From: Lachnospiraceae bacterium
GTDB lineage: Bacteria > Bacillota > Clostridia > Lachnospirales > Lachnospiraceae
Direction: 5' to 3'
Length of the DNA stretch: 52,377 nucleotides
Assembly (NCBI GenBank): GCA_024403275.1
Contig: JAKSSD010000010.1
Span: forward strand, 1-52,377
In this document: one piece after another, positions 25,321 through 35,461 of the stretch
Position numbering within the stretch: position 1 is the first letter of the stretch
Layout of the letters: each line of letters opens with the position of its first letter
Translations under genes and position numbers: made by a program
The notes under the pieces: model-generated
Told to the model about the DNA's origin: nothing
Seen by the model: the letters and a program-made list of their open reading frames with translations, nothing else
Databases searched by the model: none

Positions 25321-26655
25321 ATGGCAAACATTTTGGATTTGATTGAAATTCCTTATAAGAATGAAATAAGAGGTAATATTGATCTTCCGGATAACATTGA
25401 CAAAACAGTAATTGAATGGACAAGTAGTGATCCTGAGACGGTATGTCCTGTAAATGTAGGAAATAAGAAGGCAGGAGTTGTAAAAAGAGGAGATGTAGAT
25501 AAAAAGGTTGTGCTGACCGTTAGAGTCAAAACAGGTTCAGATGTCGATGTTAAGGCATTTGTCGTTAATGTACTTAAGAAACCAGAGGAAATTAAGGAAG
25601 AGGATTATGCTGGTTATCTTTTTGGCCATTTCATAGGTGAAGAAGATGAAAATGGGGAGCAGATTTACTTCGCAGTAAGTGAAGATGGTCTTAATTTTAA
25701 GGATATGAATGGTGGTAAACCAGTCGTTATAAGCAATATTGGAGAGAAGGGAGTTAGAGACCCTTATATTTGCCGTTCAGCAGAAGGAGACAGGTTCTTT
25801 CTTATTGCAACAGATTTGAGTATTTATCATCGTGGAGGCTGGCATTTAAATGAACAGGGTTACTATGATCCAAGTACTACAGGAAGCCAGTATCTTGTAT
25901 TTAGCGAGTCTACGGATTTGATTAACTGGAGTGAGCCAAGGTTAATTGATGTTGCGCCAAAGAATGCAGGAATGGCATGGGCTCCTGAAATGGTTTATTC
26001 AGAAGAAACAGGCGAGTATGTGATATTCTTTTCTTCAAGTATTATGGATCCAGTTACTAAATATAAGGCAAAACCAAATGCTATTTATTATGTTACAACA
26101 AGGGATTTTATTCATTTCTCAGATACAAAGCTTTTCATTGATAATCAGACCGATGGGGCAAAGGATGGCAAGCCAAGAGAAATCATTGATACTACTATTT
26201 TAAGAATTAATGATACATATTATGCTGCATCAAAGGATGGTGATAATGCCGAGAAAAATGGAGGTATTAGAATCCATAAGAATAAGAATTTGTTAGATCC
26301 TGATGGATGGGTTAAGGTTCTCGATTTGGACGAGCTTGGAATTGATATTTCAAAGACTGATTTAACAGCTCTTGATAATAGTATGTTAGAAGGACCAGAA
26401 TTGTTTAAATACAATAAGAAAGACTGGAGTGATGCAAATGTTCCTGAATATGGACTTATTGCGGATCAATTCCAGCTTGGTACAGGATATATTCCATTTA
26501 AAACTACTGATATTGAGGATGCTAAAAATTCAAAGAATTCCTGGAGGATGCTTGATGAGAGTCAGTATTCATTTGATAAATTAAAGAAAAGACACGGAAC
26601 AATTCTTAATATTACAAAGAAAGAACTTGAAAATATTAAGACTAAGTTAGGTTAG
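25321..26655 (+). CDS. GH43-family glycosidase with an N-terminal atrophied Ig domain
   Basis: 444 residues. Residues 1-90 look like an aBig-type Ig domain (VIEWTSSDPETV). The catalytic five-blade propeller follows: VRDPYICRS (Asp base), FLIATDLSIYHRGG, GMAWAPEMVYSEETGEYVIF and MLEGPELF (catalytic Glu). These fit arabinofuranosidase/xylosidase GH43 enzymes. There is no signal peptide, so it acts on imported oligosaccharides. Cotranscribed with the mutarotase upstream and the ProX-like gene nine bases on. Confidence 0.88.
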   Translation: MANILDLIEIPYKNEIRGNIDLPDNIDKTVIEWTSSDPETVCPVNVGNKKAGVVKRGDVDKKVVLTVRVKTGSDVDVKAFVVNVLKKPEEIKEEDYAGYLFGHFIGEEDENGEQIYFAVSEDGLNFKDMNGGKPVVISNIGEKGVRDPYICRSAEGDRFFLIATDLSIYHRGGWHLNEQGYYDPSTTGSQYLVFSESTDLINWSEPRLIDVAPKNAGMAWAPEMVYSEETGEYVIFFSSSIMDPVTKYKAKPNAIYYVTTRDFIHFSDTKLFIDNQTDGAKDGKPREIIDTTILRINDTYYAASKDGDNAEKNGGIRIHKNKNLLDPDGWVKVLDLDELGIDISKTDLTALDNSMLEGPELFKYNKKDWSDANVPEYGLIADQFQLGTGYIPFKTTDIEDAKNSKNSWRMLDESQYSFDKLKKRHGTILNITKKELENIKTKLG

Positions 26656-26664
26656 GAGATAAAT

Positions 26665-27219
26665 ATGGAGTTAGTACTTGAAAAAGGAAGTCCAGCAGAC
26701 TATTCAGACAGACTTGAAAAGGAACAAAGATGCTACAAATTACTCGATGAATTAGGATTAGAATACTGGAGATGCGACCATGCAGATGCAGAAGCAGATA
26801 CGATGGAAGATTGTCTCAAGATTGATGCGATTCTCGAAGCAGTTGTATGTAAAAATTTATTTCTTTGCAACAGACAGAAAACTCAGTTTTATTTACTAAT
26901 GATGCCTGGAGATAAGGTATTTAAGACAAAAGAAATCAGCTCACAGCTTAATTGTGCGAGACTTAGTTTCGCAAGTCCTGAGGATATGGAAAAATATCTG
27001 GATATAACTCCAGGCTCTGTCAGTGTTTTAGGACTTATGAATGATCATGAAAATGCAGTTAAACTTGTAGTTGATGAGGATGTACTCAAGGGAGAATTTG
27101 TTGGATGCCATCCATGCATTAATACTACAAGCCTTAAGTTATATAAAGATGATATTTTTGGACCGTTACTTAAGGCTATGAATCATGACATGACAGTTGT
27201 AAAGCTTATTGGTGAATAA
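26665..27219 (+). CDS. YbaK/ProX-like aminoacyl-tRNA editing protein
   Basis: 184 residues. Length and motifs (VVCKNLFLCN, QFYLLMMPGDK, LGLMNDHENAVKLVVDE, GCHPCINTTSLKL) are those of the ProX/PrdX branch that hydrolyses alanyl- or cysteinyl-tRNAPro. Stand-alone editing protein working in the cytoplasm. Confidence 0.88.
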   Translation: MELVLEKGSPADYSDRLEKEQRCYKLLDELGLEYWRCDHADAEADTMEDCLKIDAILEAVVCKNLFLCNRQKTQFYLLMMPGDKVFKTKEISSQLNCARLSFASPEDMEKYLDITPGSVSVLGLMNDHENAVKLVVDEDVLKGEFVGCHPCINTTSLKLYKDDIFGPLLKAMNHDMTVVKLIGE

Positions 27220-27295
27220 GTTGATTGGACAAATAGTTGCATATTTTTATATTAAATCAATTACATTTCCTGTTAAAACAAGAGAGGAATAGATA

Positions 27296-28042
27296 ATGCA
27301 GACACAGTTTGAAAGAACTAAGCTTCTCATAGGGGAAGAATCATTGGAAAAATTGAAGAATGCCAGGGTCGCTATATTTGGCGTTGGCGGAGTAGGCGGA
27401 TATGTTTGCGAAGCCTTGGTCAGAAGTGGCATAGGTTCTTTTGATTTAATAGACAGTGATACAGTATGTCTTTCTAATTTGAACAGACAAATAATTGCTA
27501 CACATAGCTCAGTGGGTAAATATAAAGTTGATGTAATGAGAGATCGAATGCTTGATATTAATCCAGAGGTTAATGTGAAGGTGTATAAATGTTTCTTCCT
27601 TCCGGAAAATGCACATGAATTTCCATTTGCTGAATACGATTACGTTGTTGATGCGGTAGATACAGTAACTGCTAAAATAGAGTTAGTTAAGAAGTGCCAG
27701 GAGGAAGGAGTTCCTATTATTTCTTCTATGGGAACTGGAAATAAAATGGAAGCTAGTGCTTTCAAAGTAACAGATATTTATAAGACCAAGATGTGTCCTC
27801 TTGCAAAGGTTATGAGATATGAGCTTAAGAAAAGAGGAGTTAAGAAGCTTAAGGTTGTATATTCAGAAGAAATACCATTAAATCCAATGGATAGAAGTAT
27901 AGAAGTTGATGCTAAGACAGATAAAACAGTAGCGTCAAGAAGAAGTACACCTGGAAGTTTAGCTTTTGTTCCACCTGTTTCAGGAATGATTATTGCTGGT
28001 GAAGTGGTAAAAGATTTGACTGGACAAAAGGGCAAATTTTGA
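27296..28042 (+). CDS. tcdA: tRNA threonylcarbamoyladenosine dehydratase (TcdA/CsdL)
   Basis: 248 residues, E1-like Rossmann fold: VAIFGVGGVGGYVCEALVRSGIG nucleotide loop (GXGGXGG), then DSDTVCLSNLNRQ and the AVDTVTAKI region. It cyclises t6A37 in tRNA with ATP. Length fits the family. Monocistronic. Confidence 0.92.
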   Translation: MQTQFERTKLLIGEESLEKLKNARVAIFGVGGVGGYVCEALVRSGIGSFDLIDSDTVCLSNLNRQIIATHSSVGKYKVDVMRDRMLDINPEVNVKVYKCFFLPENAHEFPFAEYDYVVDAVDTVTAKIELVKKCQEEGVPIISSMGTGNKMEASAFKVTDIYKTKMCPLAKVMRYELKKRGVKKLKVVYSEEIPLNPMDRSIEVDAKTDKTVASRRSTPGSLAFVPPVSGMIIAGEVVKDLTGQKGKF

Positions 28043-28122
28043 TCGATAAATGTAAGATTGCTTTAGCGATTATTTATTAATTCAATTAGTACTAAAACAT
28101 TCAATTTATAGAGTGAAAATTT

Positions 28123-28152
28123 ACAGAATATACATATCTGTTATGCTATAAT
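28123..28152 (+). promoter_or_regulatory. Extended -10 promoter with inverted repeat
   Basis: TGC-TATAAT (28144-28152) preceded by ACAGA...TCTGT (28123-28141), a possible operator of the alcohol dehydrogenase gene. Confidence 0.5.
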
Positions 28153-28196
28153 AATCAAAATAAATGTAGTAAAAAATAAATATATAGGAGAGGGTT

Positions 28197-29375
28197 ATGT
28201 TTAATTTTAATTATTTTACACCTACAAAAGTTGTATTTGGTAAGGATACAGAGAAGACAGTAGGTCAGCTTATTAAAGAGTTTGGCGGTAAGAAGGTTCT
28301 TATCCATTACGGCGGTGGTAGTGTAATTCGTTCAGGTCTTATGGACAAGGTTACAAAGGTTCTTGATGCTGAAGGTATTTCATATGTAATGCTTGGTGGC
28401 GCAGTTCCTAATCCAAGACTTGGTCTTGTATACGAAGGAATCGAACTTTGCAAGAAAGAGGGCGTAGATTTCCTTCTTGCAGTTGGTGGTGGTAGTGCAA
28501 TCGACTCAGCTAAGGCTATCGGTTATGGTGTAACAAATGAAGGCGATGTTTGGGATTTCTATGATTACAAGAGAAAGGCTACAGCTTGCCTTCCACTTGG
28601 TGTAATCCTTACACTTTCAGCAACAGGTTCAGAAATGAGTGACTCTTCAGTTATCACAAAGGAAGAGGGACTTGTTAAGCGTGGATATAGCAGTGATTTC
28701 TCACGTCCTAAGTTCGCTATTATGAATCCAGAACTTACAATGACATTGCCTGATTATCAGACAGCATGTGGATGTACAGATATCATGATGCATACAATGG
28801 AGAGATACTTCACAAATGGTGGTAATATGGAAATTACAGACCAGCTTGCAGAAGGCCTTTTAAGAACTGTTATGAACAATGCTAAGATTCTTGTTAAGGA
28901 TCCTAAGAACTATGATGCAAGAGCAGAAGTTATGTGGGCAGGAAGCCTTGCACACAATGGTCTTACAGGTTGTGGTAATGATGGTGGTGACTGGATGGCT
29001 CATAAGCTTGAGCATGAGTTAGGTGGTCTTTATGACGTAGCTCATGGTGCTGGACTTGCAGCAGTATGGGGCAGCTGGGCTAGATATGTATACAAAGAGT
29101 GTCTTCCAAGATTCAAGAAATTCGCTATTAACGTTATGGGCGTTGAAGCTACAGGAACAGATGAAGAAATTGCTATCAAGGGTATTGAAGCTATGGAAGA
29201 TTTCTACAGAGAAATCAAGATGCCTACAAATCTTCGTGAACTTGGCGTAGAAGCAACAGATGCAGACCTTGTTGAGATGGCTCACAAGTGTGCAGTAGGA
29301 GTTGGTGGAGCAATGGGTTCAGCTAAACTCTTGAATGAAGAAGATATGCTTGCTATTTTCAAAGCTTGCAAATAA
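28197..29375 (+). CDS. Iron-dependent alcohol dehydrogenase (butanol-type)
   Basis: 392 residues, YqhD/BdhA branch of Fe-ADHs. Seen: FTPTKVVFGK, VGGGSAIDSAKAIGYG (NAD(P) loop), metal ligands in GCTDIMMHTMERYF and KLEHELGGLYDVAHGAGLA (Asp and His residues). Reduces butyraldehyde or similar aldehydes, helping to reoxidise NAD(P)H in fermentation. Codon use is unusually smooth, with high-use codons throughout, suggesting strong expression; a promoter and terminator flank it as a single unit. Confidence 0.92.
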   Translation: MFNFNYFTPTKVVFGKDTEKTVGQLIKEFGGKKVLIHYGGGSVIRSGLMDKVTKVLDAEGISYVMLGGAVPNPRLGLVYEGIELCKKEGVDFLLAVGGGSAIDSAKAIGYGVTNEGDVWDFYDYKRKATACLPLGVILTLSATGSEMSDSSVITKEEGLVKRGYSSDFSRPKFAIMNPELTMTLPDYQTACGCTDIMMHTMERYFTNGGNMEITDQLAEGLLRTVMNNAKILVKDPKNYDARAEVMWAGSLAHNGLTGCGNDGGDWMAHKLEHELGGLYDVAHGAGLAAVWGSWARYVYKECLPRFKKFAINVMGVEATGTDEEIAIKGIEAMEDFYREIKMPTNLRELGVEATDADLVEMAHKCAVGVGGAMGSAKLLNEEDMLAIFKACK

Positions 29376-29401
29376 AATAAGTATTGAAATTAATGATTAT
29401 G

Positions 29402-29430
29402 AAAGGCTCGTTAATTAACGGGCCTTTTGT
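29402..29430 (+). terminator. Terminator after the alcohol dehydrogenase
   Basis: AAAGGC-t-CGTTAA and TTAACG-g-GCCTTTT pair around no spare loop bases at the centre, then T-run. Confidence 0.85.
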
Positions 29431-29474
29431 TATGAATGATTGATTTGGACAGATTATTGTTAGCAGGGTGGAAT

Positions 29475-30413
29475 ATGAAAAAAGAAAAATTTCTTTCCAA
29501 TACAATAGTTGTTATTATCGGAGCACTAATATGCTGTTTCCTTTGGGGAAGTGCATTTCCATTTATTAAAATTGGATATAAATTATTAGCAATAGAAGCT
29601 TCAGATACTGCTTCTCAGCTTCTCTTTGGTGGTATTCGATTCTTTATTGCCGGTATACTGACTGTTATTCTTGGTTCTATTATGCAAAGGAAAATATTAG
29701 TTCCAAAGGGTAGAGAGATTAGTGAAACTATTAAATTATCTATGTTTCAAACAATTGGTCAGTATATTCTTTTTTACATAGGACTTGCCCACACTAGTGG
29801 TGTCAGAGCATCAATTGTTGAAGGTACAAATGTATTTGTTGCTATATTTGTAGCTGGAATAATTTTCAAACAAGAGAAGATTACAGTTAAGAAAATAATC
29901 GGAAGTATAATTGGTTTTGCTGGTGTAATACTTATCAATGTATCAGGTAATTCAATGGGTCAGGGAAATGTTTTATCAGGAGATCTTTTGGTATTCCTTT
30001 CTACAGTGTGTTATGCTTTATCATCAGTTATGCTAAAGAATTATTCTAAGAAAACTAATCCTGTTTTGCTTAGCGGATATCAGTTCATATTTGGTGGACT
30101 GGTAATGACTTTGATAGGATTAATATTCAAAGGAAGATTTCCTAATATTAATTTGGCAGGAATGATGGTACTTGTATATTTAGCGTTTGTATCAGCGATA
30201 GCTTATTCCTTATGGGGAATATTGCTTAAGTACAATCCTATATCTAAGGTTGCGGTTATTGGATTTATGAATCCTGTTTTCGGTGTTATTTTATCAACAA
30301 TTCTTCTTAAGGAAGGAACTGGATTTGGATTGGCTGCGGTAATCTCATTATTGCTTATTTGTATTGGTATCATTATAGTTAATATAGAAAAAAAGAAAGA
30401 AGCAGCTCATTAG
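29475..30413 (+). CDS. EamA/DMT-family membrane transporter
   Basis: 312 residues from ATG 29475, AGGGTGG just upstream; a longer frame from 29436 is less likely. Ten membrane segments in two five-helix halves with FLWGSAFPFIKIGYK at the first and a GVILINVSGN repeat region, the drug/metabolite transporter pattern. Exports an unknown small metabolite or amino acid. Overlap-free, 30 bases before the spermidine-synthase-like gene. Confidence 0.88.
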   Translation: MKKEKFLSNTIVVIIGALICCFLWGSAFPFIKIGYKLLAIEASDTASQLLFGGIRFFIAGILTVILGSIMQRKILVPKGREISETIKLSMFQTIGQYILFYIGLAHTSGVRASIVEGTNVFVAIFVAGIIFKQEKITVKKIIGSIIGFAGVILINVSGNSMGQGNVLSGDLLVFLSTVCYALSSVMLKNYSKKTNPVLLSGYQFIFGGLVMTLIGLIFKGRFPNINLAGMMVLVYLAFVSAIAYSLWGILLKYNPISKVAVIGFMNPVFGVILSTILLKEGTGFGLAAVISLLLICIGIIIVNIEKKKEAAH

Positions 30414-30443
30414 AAAAGATAAGAGAGGCTGGAAGGAGAAAAA

Positions 30444-32060
30444 GTGAGCGAAAAAAGACCTATACTGAAAAACAAAATTTTTCTGTATCTTACAGAGTTT
30501 TTTGCGGGAATGTCAGTTATGGCAGTAGAACTTGGAGCAAGCAGACTTCTTGCACCATATTTTAGTTCTTCGCAGATTGTGTGGACAATCATTATTGGTA
30601 CAATTATGATTGCCATGGCATTAGGAAATATTTATGGAGGAAGAAGTGCAGATAAGAATCCAAATCCGGATAAGCTTTATACAAGAATTATTATTGCAGC
30701 TATTTGGATTGCTTTGATTCCTGTTGTTGGAAGATATATCATTCTTCTTATTTCAGCTTTGTTGATATTTGCGGTTAACAGTAATTTCCTTATAATAGCT
30801 GGATTTGCTGCATGTATGGTAATCTTTGTATTCCCATTATTCCTTCTTGGAACTGTAACTCCATCATTGGTTAAATTTACAGTTGATAATCTTGATGATA
30901 ATGGAAAACTTGTTGGAAATCTTAATGCATCAAATACAATCGGTAGCATTATTGGTACATTCGTTCCAACATTTATTAGTATTCCTGCAGTAGGAACATC
31001 AATAACATTCTTAATTTTTGCAGGTATCCTTCTTACACTTGCAGTAGTGTATTTTGTTAGTGGTAAATTTTCAAATTTTCTAAAAGCCCCAAAGCTTCCA
31101 ATTAGTATATTTATATTCCTTGTATGTGTGCTTTTGGGGCATAATAATAGTTTTGCTTTCTGGCAGAACGATTTAACATATGAGGGAGAATCAATTTATA
31201 ATTATCTTCAGGTTTATGAAGATGATAGAGAAGTGGTATTCTCAACAAATGTACTCTTTGGTGTTCAGTCTGTGTACATGAAGGAGAAAGGCCTTACTGG
31301 TTTTTACTATGATTACGCTATGGCAGCTCCATTTATGACTGGTATAAATGAAAAAGATGGTATAAATATTCTGATTCTTGGAAATGGTACTGGTACATAT
31401 GCAACTCAGTGTAAGAGATACTTCGATAATGTTGATATTACTGGTGTTGAAATTGATCAGAAAATTACAGACCTTGCAATTGAATATTTCGAACTTCCAG
31501 AAGATGTTGAAGTAGTAACTTATGACGGAAGAGCATACCTTAATGCCATTGATGAAAAATATGATGTTATTATGGTTGATGCATATCAGGATATTACAAT
31601 TCCTTTCCAGATGTCATCAGTGGAATTCTTTACTTTGGTAAAGGATCATCTTAAGGATGACGGTGTTATGGTTGTTAATATGAATATGCGTGGTAAGGAT
31701 AGTGAGGATGACATTTGCCATCATTTGTCAGATACAATTTCTACAGTATTTTCTGAGAGATATACTGTAAATTCAGGAAGTACTAATAGAGAATTATTTG
31801 CTTCAAATAATCCACAAATGCTTGAAGTATTTGCTAAAAATGTAGAAATGGAAGATGATGCAGCATTGATTCTTATGATGAATCGAGTTACAGATCAGAT
31901 TACTGTATATGAGCCAGGTGAGCATTTGATGACTGACGATAAGGCTCCTGTAGAACTTCTTGGTATGAAAGAAATCGATTCGATTATTCAGGATGAGGTT
32001 AGATATTACAAGGATATCTTCAAAAAGGAAGGTATTAAAGGTGTAATTGATAGACTATAA
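30444..32060 (+). CDS. Membrane-fused spermidine-synthase-like protein
   Basis: 538 residues from GTG 30444, AAGGAG upstream. Residues 1-210 hold about seven membrane segments with FFAGMSVMAVELGASRLLAPYF, the rest (from about 300) is an S-adenosyl-type methyltransferase/polyamine-synthase fold: ILILGNGTGTYA (SAM loop), GVEIDQK, MVDAYQDITIPFQMSS, corresponding to spermidine synthase motifs. Such fused proteins are found in many bacteria; the product is unproven and may not be spermidine. Cotranscribed with the EamA exporter, which could carry a related compound. Confidence 0.85.
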   Translation: MSEKRPILKNKIFLYLTEFFAGMSVMAVELGASRLLAPYFSSSQIVWTIIIGTIMIAMALGNIYGGRSADKNPNPDKLYTRIIIAAIWIALIPVVGRYIILLISALLIFAVNSNFLIIAGFAACMVIFVFPLFLLGTVTPSLVKFTVDNLDDNGKLVGNLNASNTIGSIIGTFVPTFISIPAVGTSITFLIFAGILLTLAVVYFVSGKFSNFLKAPKLPISIFIFLVCVLLGHNNSFAFWQNDLTYEGESIYNYLQVYEDDREVVFSTNVLFGVQSVYMKEKGLTGFYYDYAMAAPFMTGINEKDGINILILGNGTGTYATQCKRYFDNVDITGVEIDQKITDLAIEYFELPEDVEVVTYDGRAYLNAIDEKYDVIMVDAYQDITIPFQMSSVEFFTLVKDHLKDDGVMVVNMNMRGKDSEDDICHHLSDTISTVFSERYTVNSGSTNRELFASNNPQMLEVFAKNVEMEDDAALILMMNRVTDQITVYEPGEHLMTDDKAPVELLGMKEIDSIIQDEVRYYKDIFKKEGIKGVIDRL

Positions 32061-32084
32061 AAAGATAATAAATTAATAAAAACC

Positions 32085-32131
32085 TGTCTGAAAGCTATGT
32101 GTTTACATATCTTATCAGGCAGGTTTTTTGT
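32085..32131 (+). terminator. Terminator between convergent genes
   Basis: AAAACCTG-t-CTGA pairs with TCAG-g-CAGGTTTTTT. Confidence 0.85.
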
Positions 32132-32173
32132 TAAAAAAATGTAACAAAGGAGTTTTAATTTATAGTATAAATT

Positions 32174-35100
32174 TTATGCCAAACCTTTTTCCTCAATCCA
32201 AGTATAGGTGAGTTTCTTATTATGTTTGATTTTACGTCCTCTGATTGCGAATACAAGAATTGATAAAAGTGTAAATACAACCATAATTCCTAATAGGATA
32301 AGCATTTCAGGTAGAATATCCCATCCACCGCTAATAGCAGATCTGAAGGCGTCAACAGTATATGTGAAAGGCATATATGTATGTAAGCTATTAGCAAGAT
32401 TGCCGGATACTTCTATTGGATAGGTTCCAGCTGAGCCAGCTAACTGAAGTACCATAAATATTAGCATTATAAAACTTCCAACCTTACCAAGAAGGATATT
32501 AAAGAAGTACATAATTGACATAAATGCTATGGCACTAATAATAGCAACAATTGCTGTTTTCAAAATACTTTCAGGGTTAAAACCAAGGAAGAGATGTAAT
32601 ACAGTGATTGCCACTAGTGACATTATTATGGCTACAGGATAGGCTACAGCAGCTTTACTTGCCCACCATGCAAAACCGTTTTTAAGTTTTGAGTTGTATT
32701 CAACAAGCGGATACATAAGGCAGAAGGCAAGACAACCAACCCAAAGACCTACAGATAACATATAGGCAGCCATTGCATGTCCGTTATTTTCAACTTTGGT
32801 AATAGTAGTTTCATCTGTTTCAACAGGAGAAACAAACATATCAATATTTTTATCAGAAGCAAGATTTTCTTTGACTTCAGCTGAACCATCATAAAGAGCA
32901 CTATTAAGTTCTTTTGTCCCAGCTTGAAGAGTAACAAGTCCTTCACCAAGTTCTTTAGAACCATCAGCTAGTTTGTTTGCACCATCAGAAATATCAACTG
33001 CTCCAGAGTTGAGTTTTTCGATTCCACTGAGGATTGTTTCATTATTGGCTACGAGCTCGCTTGTACCATTGGCAAGTTTAGTAGCACCATTATTTAATTC
33101 ACCATTATGACTTTCAAGAGTTGCAAGTCCATTGTTTAAGGTTTTAACACCATCCGTGTAAGTTCTAATTCCTGATTTAAGTCCGTTTTCACCAACAACC
33201 TTGGAGTATAAGGTGTCAAGACCATTAGAAACGAGTGAAATTCCTTCAAGAAGTCCTGCTTTACCATCATTAGCTGTAGTTTGAGTAAGACCAGCTTGAA
33301 CATTCTGTAATCCACCAAGCATTGAGTCAAGTGCATTTGATGAAGCTGGGAGAAGCTGATCTGCACCGTTTGAAAGCTGTGCAATGGAAGACTTGAGAGT
33401 AGCTATACCATCACTATTTGAAAGATTTGTTAAAATCTGTCCAGCATCGGTAAGATATGTGCCAGCATCCTGAACATCTGTGCCTGTGTTTTCAAGATTG
33501 GTTTTAAGGTCATTAAGGTTTGTTCCAGTATTTTCCAAATCGGTTTTGATACCATATAAGGAAGCACCTGTGCTTTCAAGATTAGTTTTAATATCACTCA
33601 TGTTAGAGCCAGCAACGTTTAATGAAGCTCCAGCCTGGGTAAGAGCATCGCCAGCAGTATTAAGACCTAAACCAGCATTTGCAATGTTTGTTCCAGTAGT
33701 TGAAAGATAACCTGCAACATTTTCAGAACTTCCATTGGCAGGGTCATAAAGAGCTGCAAAAGCAGTCTGTAATTTTATAATGTCTTCGGTTGAAAGAGGA
33801 GCATCAGGGTTGTTATTAATATCAGTAAGAACTTCTCCAAGATTAGATATTGAAGTATTTAATTTTGTACTTGCAGATGCAAGATTAGTGCCGGCATTGT
33901 TTAAATCAGAAGCAACATTTGCAATTGATGTACCAGCATTCTGGAGGTTGGCACCTGCAGAGGTGACATTTCCTGCGGCATTTGCAAGATTAGATCCAGC
34001 AGCCGAAAGAGTATTGCTTGCATTCTGAAGATTAGTTCCCGCATTTGTTAAATTACCAGCTGCAGTCTGAAGATTAGTGCCAGCCTGAGGAAGTTCACTG
34101 CCAGCTAACTGAAGCTTACCACCTGCGCTTTGTATATCAGAACCAACATTTGTTAATGATGCAGTCATTGCATCCAGGGCATTTCCATCCCCATTAACAG
34201 CGCTATTTAATGCGGAAATACCATTATGCAAGGTATTAAGACTTTGTGAAGCGTATTTAATGTCGTTTACATTTTTTTCAGAAAGGCTTGTGTCTAACGA
34301 ATTCTGCATAAGAGTAAGACCATCCTTAAGCTGAGTGGTGCCCTGCTTTAAATCGTATACTCCATTTGCAACTTTATCTACACCATCATTGATTGCACTA
34401 TTATTAGCTACTAGCTTGTCCGAACCGGATTTGGCACTTGAAACTCCTTTTGTATATTCTGGAAGCTTATTGCTAAGAGAATGAGTTCCATCATTTATAA
34501 GATAGGTAGCATCCATATATGTTTCAAGGCCATCTTTTAAATCGCTGCTTCCATCCTTAAATGTTAGAGCACCATTTGCGAGAGTGTAAAGATTTTCTGT
34601 AATAGTAGTATTACCTTCAATTAAAGATTCCTCTCCATCAAGCATTTCTCTTGTTCCATCGTATGCTTCATCAAATCCATCAGCTACATCTGAAAGACTA
34701 TCGAATACGGCTTCAGTATAAGTAGTAGTAACTTCTTTCATTATATTAGCTTTGATTTCTTTAACAGCACTTTCGCCAAGTTTCATGGAAATATAGTTTT
34801 TACCGGGATTGGTATAATACTCGAGAGTCATTTTTTTAGGATCTGTATCCATTACACTTGATGCACATTTAGAGAAGTCTTCAGGAATAATTATTTTCAT
34901 ATAATATGTTCCATTTTCAAGACCATTATTAGCAGTTTCTTCATCCACGATATTGAAAGCCATTGAATCATTAGTGGAAAGTGAATCGGCCAATTCCTCG
35001 CCGACATTTAGTGTTTTGTTTTTGTACTCAACCGGAATATCCTTGTTGACTACAGCAACCGGAAGATACTTTAAATCCCCATAAGGATCCCACATTGAGC

Positions 35101-35203
35101 TGAGAAAAAATCCTGAATAAATTGAGGGAATCAGTATGATTGCAGCAAGCACGACAAGAAGTAAACGGTTATGAAGTAAGTTTTTAAGTTCTTCTTTAAT
35201 CAT
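32174..35203 (-). CDS. Giant YhgE/Pip-family membrane protein with long pseudo-repeat stalk
   Basis: 1009 residues from the second ATG (35203), where AAAGGA is nine bases upstream. N-terminal membrane segment (about 10-30) and the YhgE/Pip domain (VAVVNKDIPVEYKNKT...PEDFSKCASS), then roughly 650 residues of repeats. The middle repeats are 7-residue-like units on a TNLxxAGxxL theme; flanking parts use LxxGLxxLxxGxxxL heptads typical of this family. Five to six membrane segments close the protein (ABC-2-like). Relatives act in phage infection (Pip) and in ESX/type VII export (EsaA). Its regulator is probably the divergent TetR gene. Confidence 0.9.
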   Translation of the reverse strand: MIKEELKNLLHNRLLLVVLAAIILIPSIYSGFFLSSMWDPYGDLKYLPVAVVNKDIPVEYKNKTLNVGEELADSLSTNDSMAFNIVDEETANNGLENGTYYMKIIIPEDFSKCASSVMDTDPKKMTLEYYTNPGKNYISMKLGESAVKEIKANIMKEVTTTYTEAVFDSLSDVADGFDEAYDGTREMLDGEESLIEGNTTITENLYTLANGALTFKDGSSDLKDGLETYMDATYLINDGTHSLSNKLPEYTKGVSSAKSGSDKLVANNSAINDGVDKVANGVYDLKQGTTQLKDGLTLMQNSLDTSLSEKNVNDIKYASQSLNTLHNGISALNSAVNGDGNALDAMTASLTNVGSDIQSAGGKLQLAGSELPQAGTNLQTAAGNLTNAGTNLQNASNTLSAAGSNLANAAGNVTSAGANLQNAGTSIANVASDLNNAGTNLASASTKLNTSISNLGEVLTDINNNPDAPLSTEDIIKLQTAFAALYDPANGSSENVAGYLSTTGTNIANAGLGLNTAGDALTQAGASLNVAGSNMSDIKTNLESTGASLYGIKTDLENTGTNLNDLKTNLENTGTDVQDAGTYLTDAGQILTNLSNSDGIATLKSSIAQLSNGADQLLPASSNALDSMLGGLQNVQAGLTQTTANDGKAGLLEGISLVSNGLDTLYSKVVGENGLKSGIRTYTDGVKTLNNGLATLESHNGELNNGATKLANGTSELVANNETILSGIEKLNSGAVDISDGANKLADGSKELGEGLVTLQAGTKELNSALYDGSAEVKENLASDKNIDMFVSPVETDETTITKVENNGHAMAAYMLSVGLWVGCLAFCLMYPLVEYNSKLKNGFAWWASKAAVAYPVAIIMSLVAITVLHLFLGFNPESILKTAIVAIISAIAFMSIMYFFNILLGKVGSFIMLIFMVLQLAGSAGTYPIEVSGNLANSLHTYMPFTYTVDAFRSAISGGWDILPEMLILLGIMVVFTLLSILVFAIRGRKIKHNKKLTYTWIEEKGLA

Positions 35204-35461
35204 AATAAGCATTCCTTTCTAACAAGTGTTTTGTTTTTACAAATAGATAATAAGTTTACTTTAGGGTAAAAACAATGGTCAAATAATGCACAAATGTTTA
35301 TTAATATACAAAACTATAAGAGGATGGGGCGTAAAGTGACAAAAATGTTACACTAATGAGTAAAAACTAAAGATAATTGTTGCGAAAATTTTACTGATAA
35401 GATATTATTTATGCATAAGCGGATATAAAAACACAAAAATAATACACAAGTGAGAAAAATT

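Noticed and set aside
33480-34028. Plus-strand open frames rich in Val/Pro/Leu inside the YhgE/Pip gene
   Set aside because: They are the antisense of the regular repeats; the minus-strand protein is intact and has a clear family.
33440-34200. Repeated DNA that might suggest a CRISPR array
   Set aside because: Repeat units are imperfect, in frame and coding for a protein stalk; there are no unique spacers or cas genes.
35335-35354. AGTGACA...TTACACT as a TetR operator
   Set aside because: Only four outer base pairs match, too weak to call.
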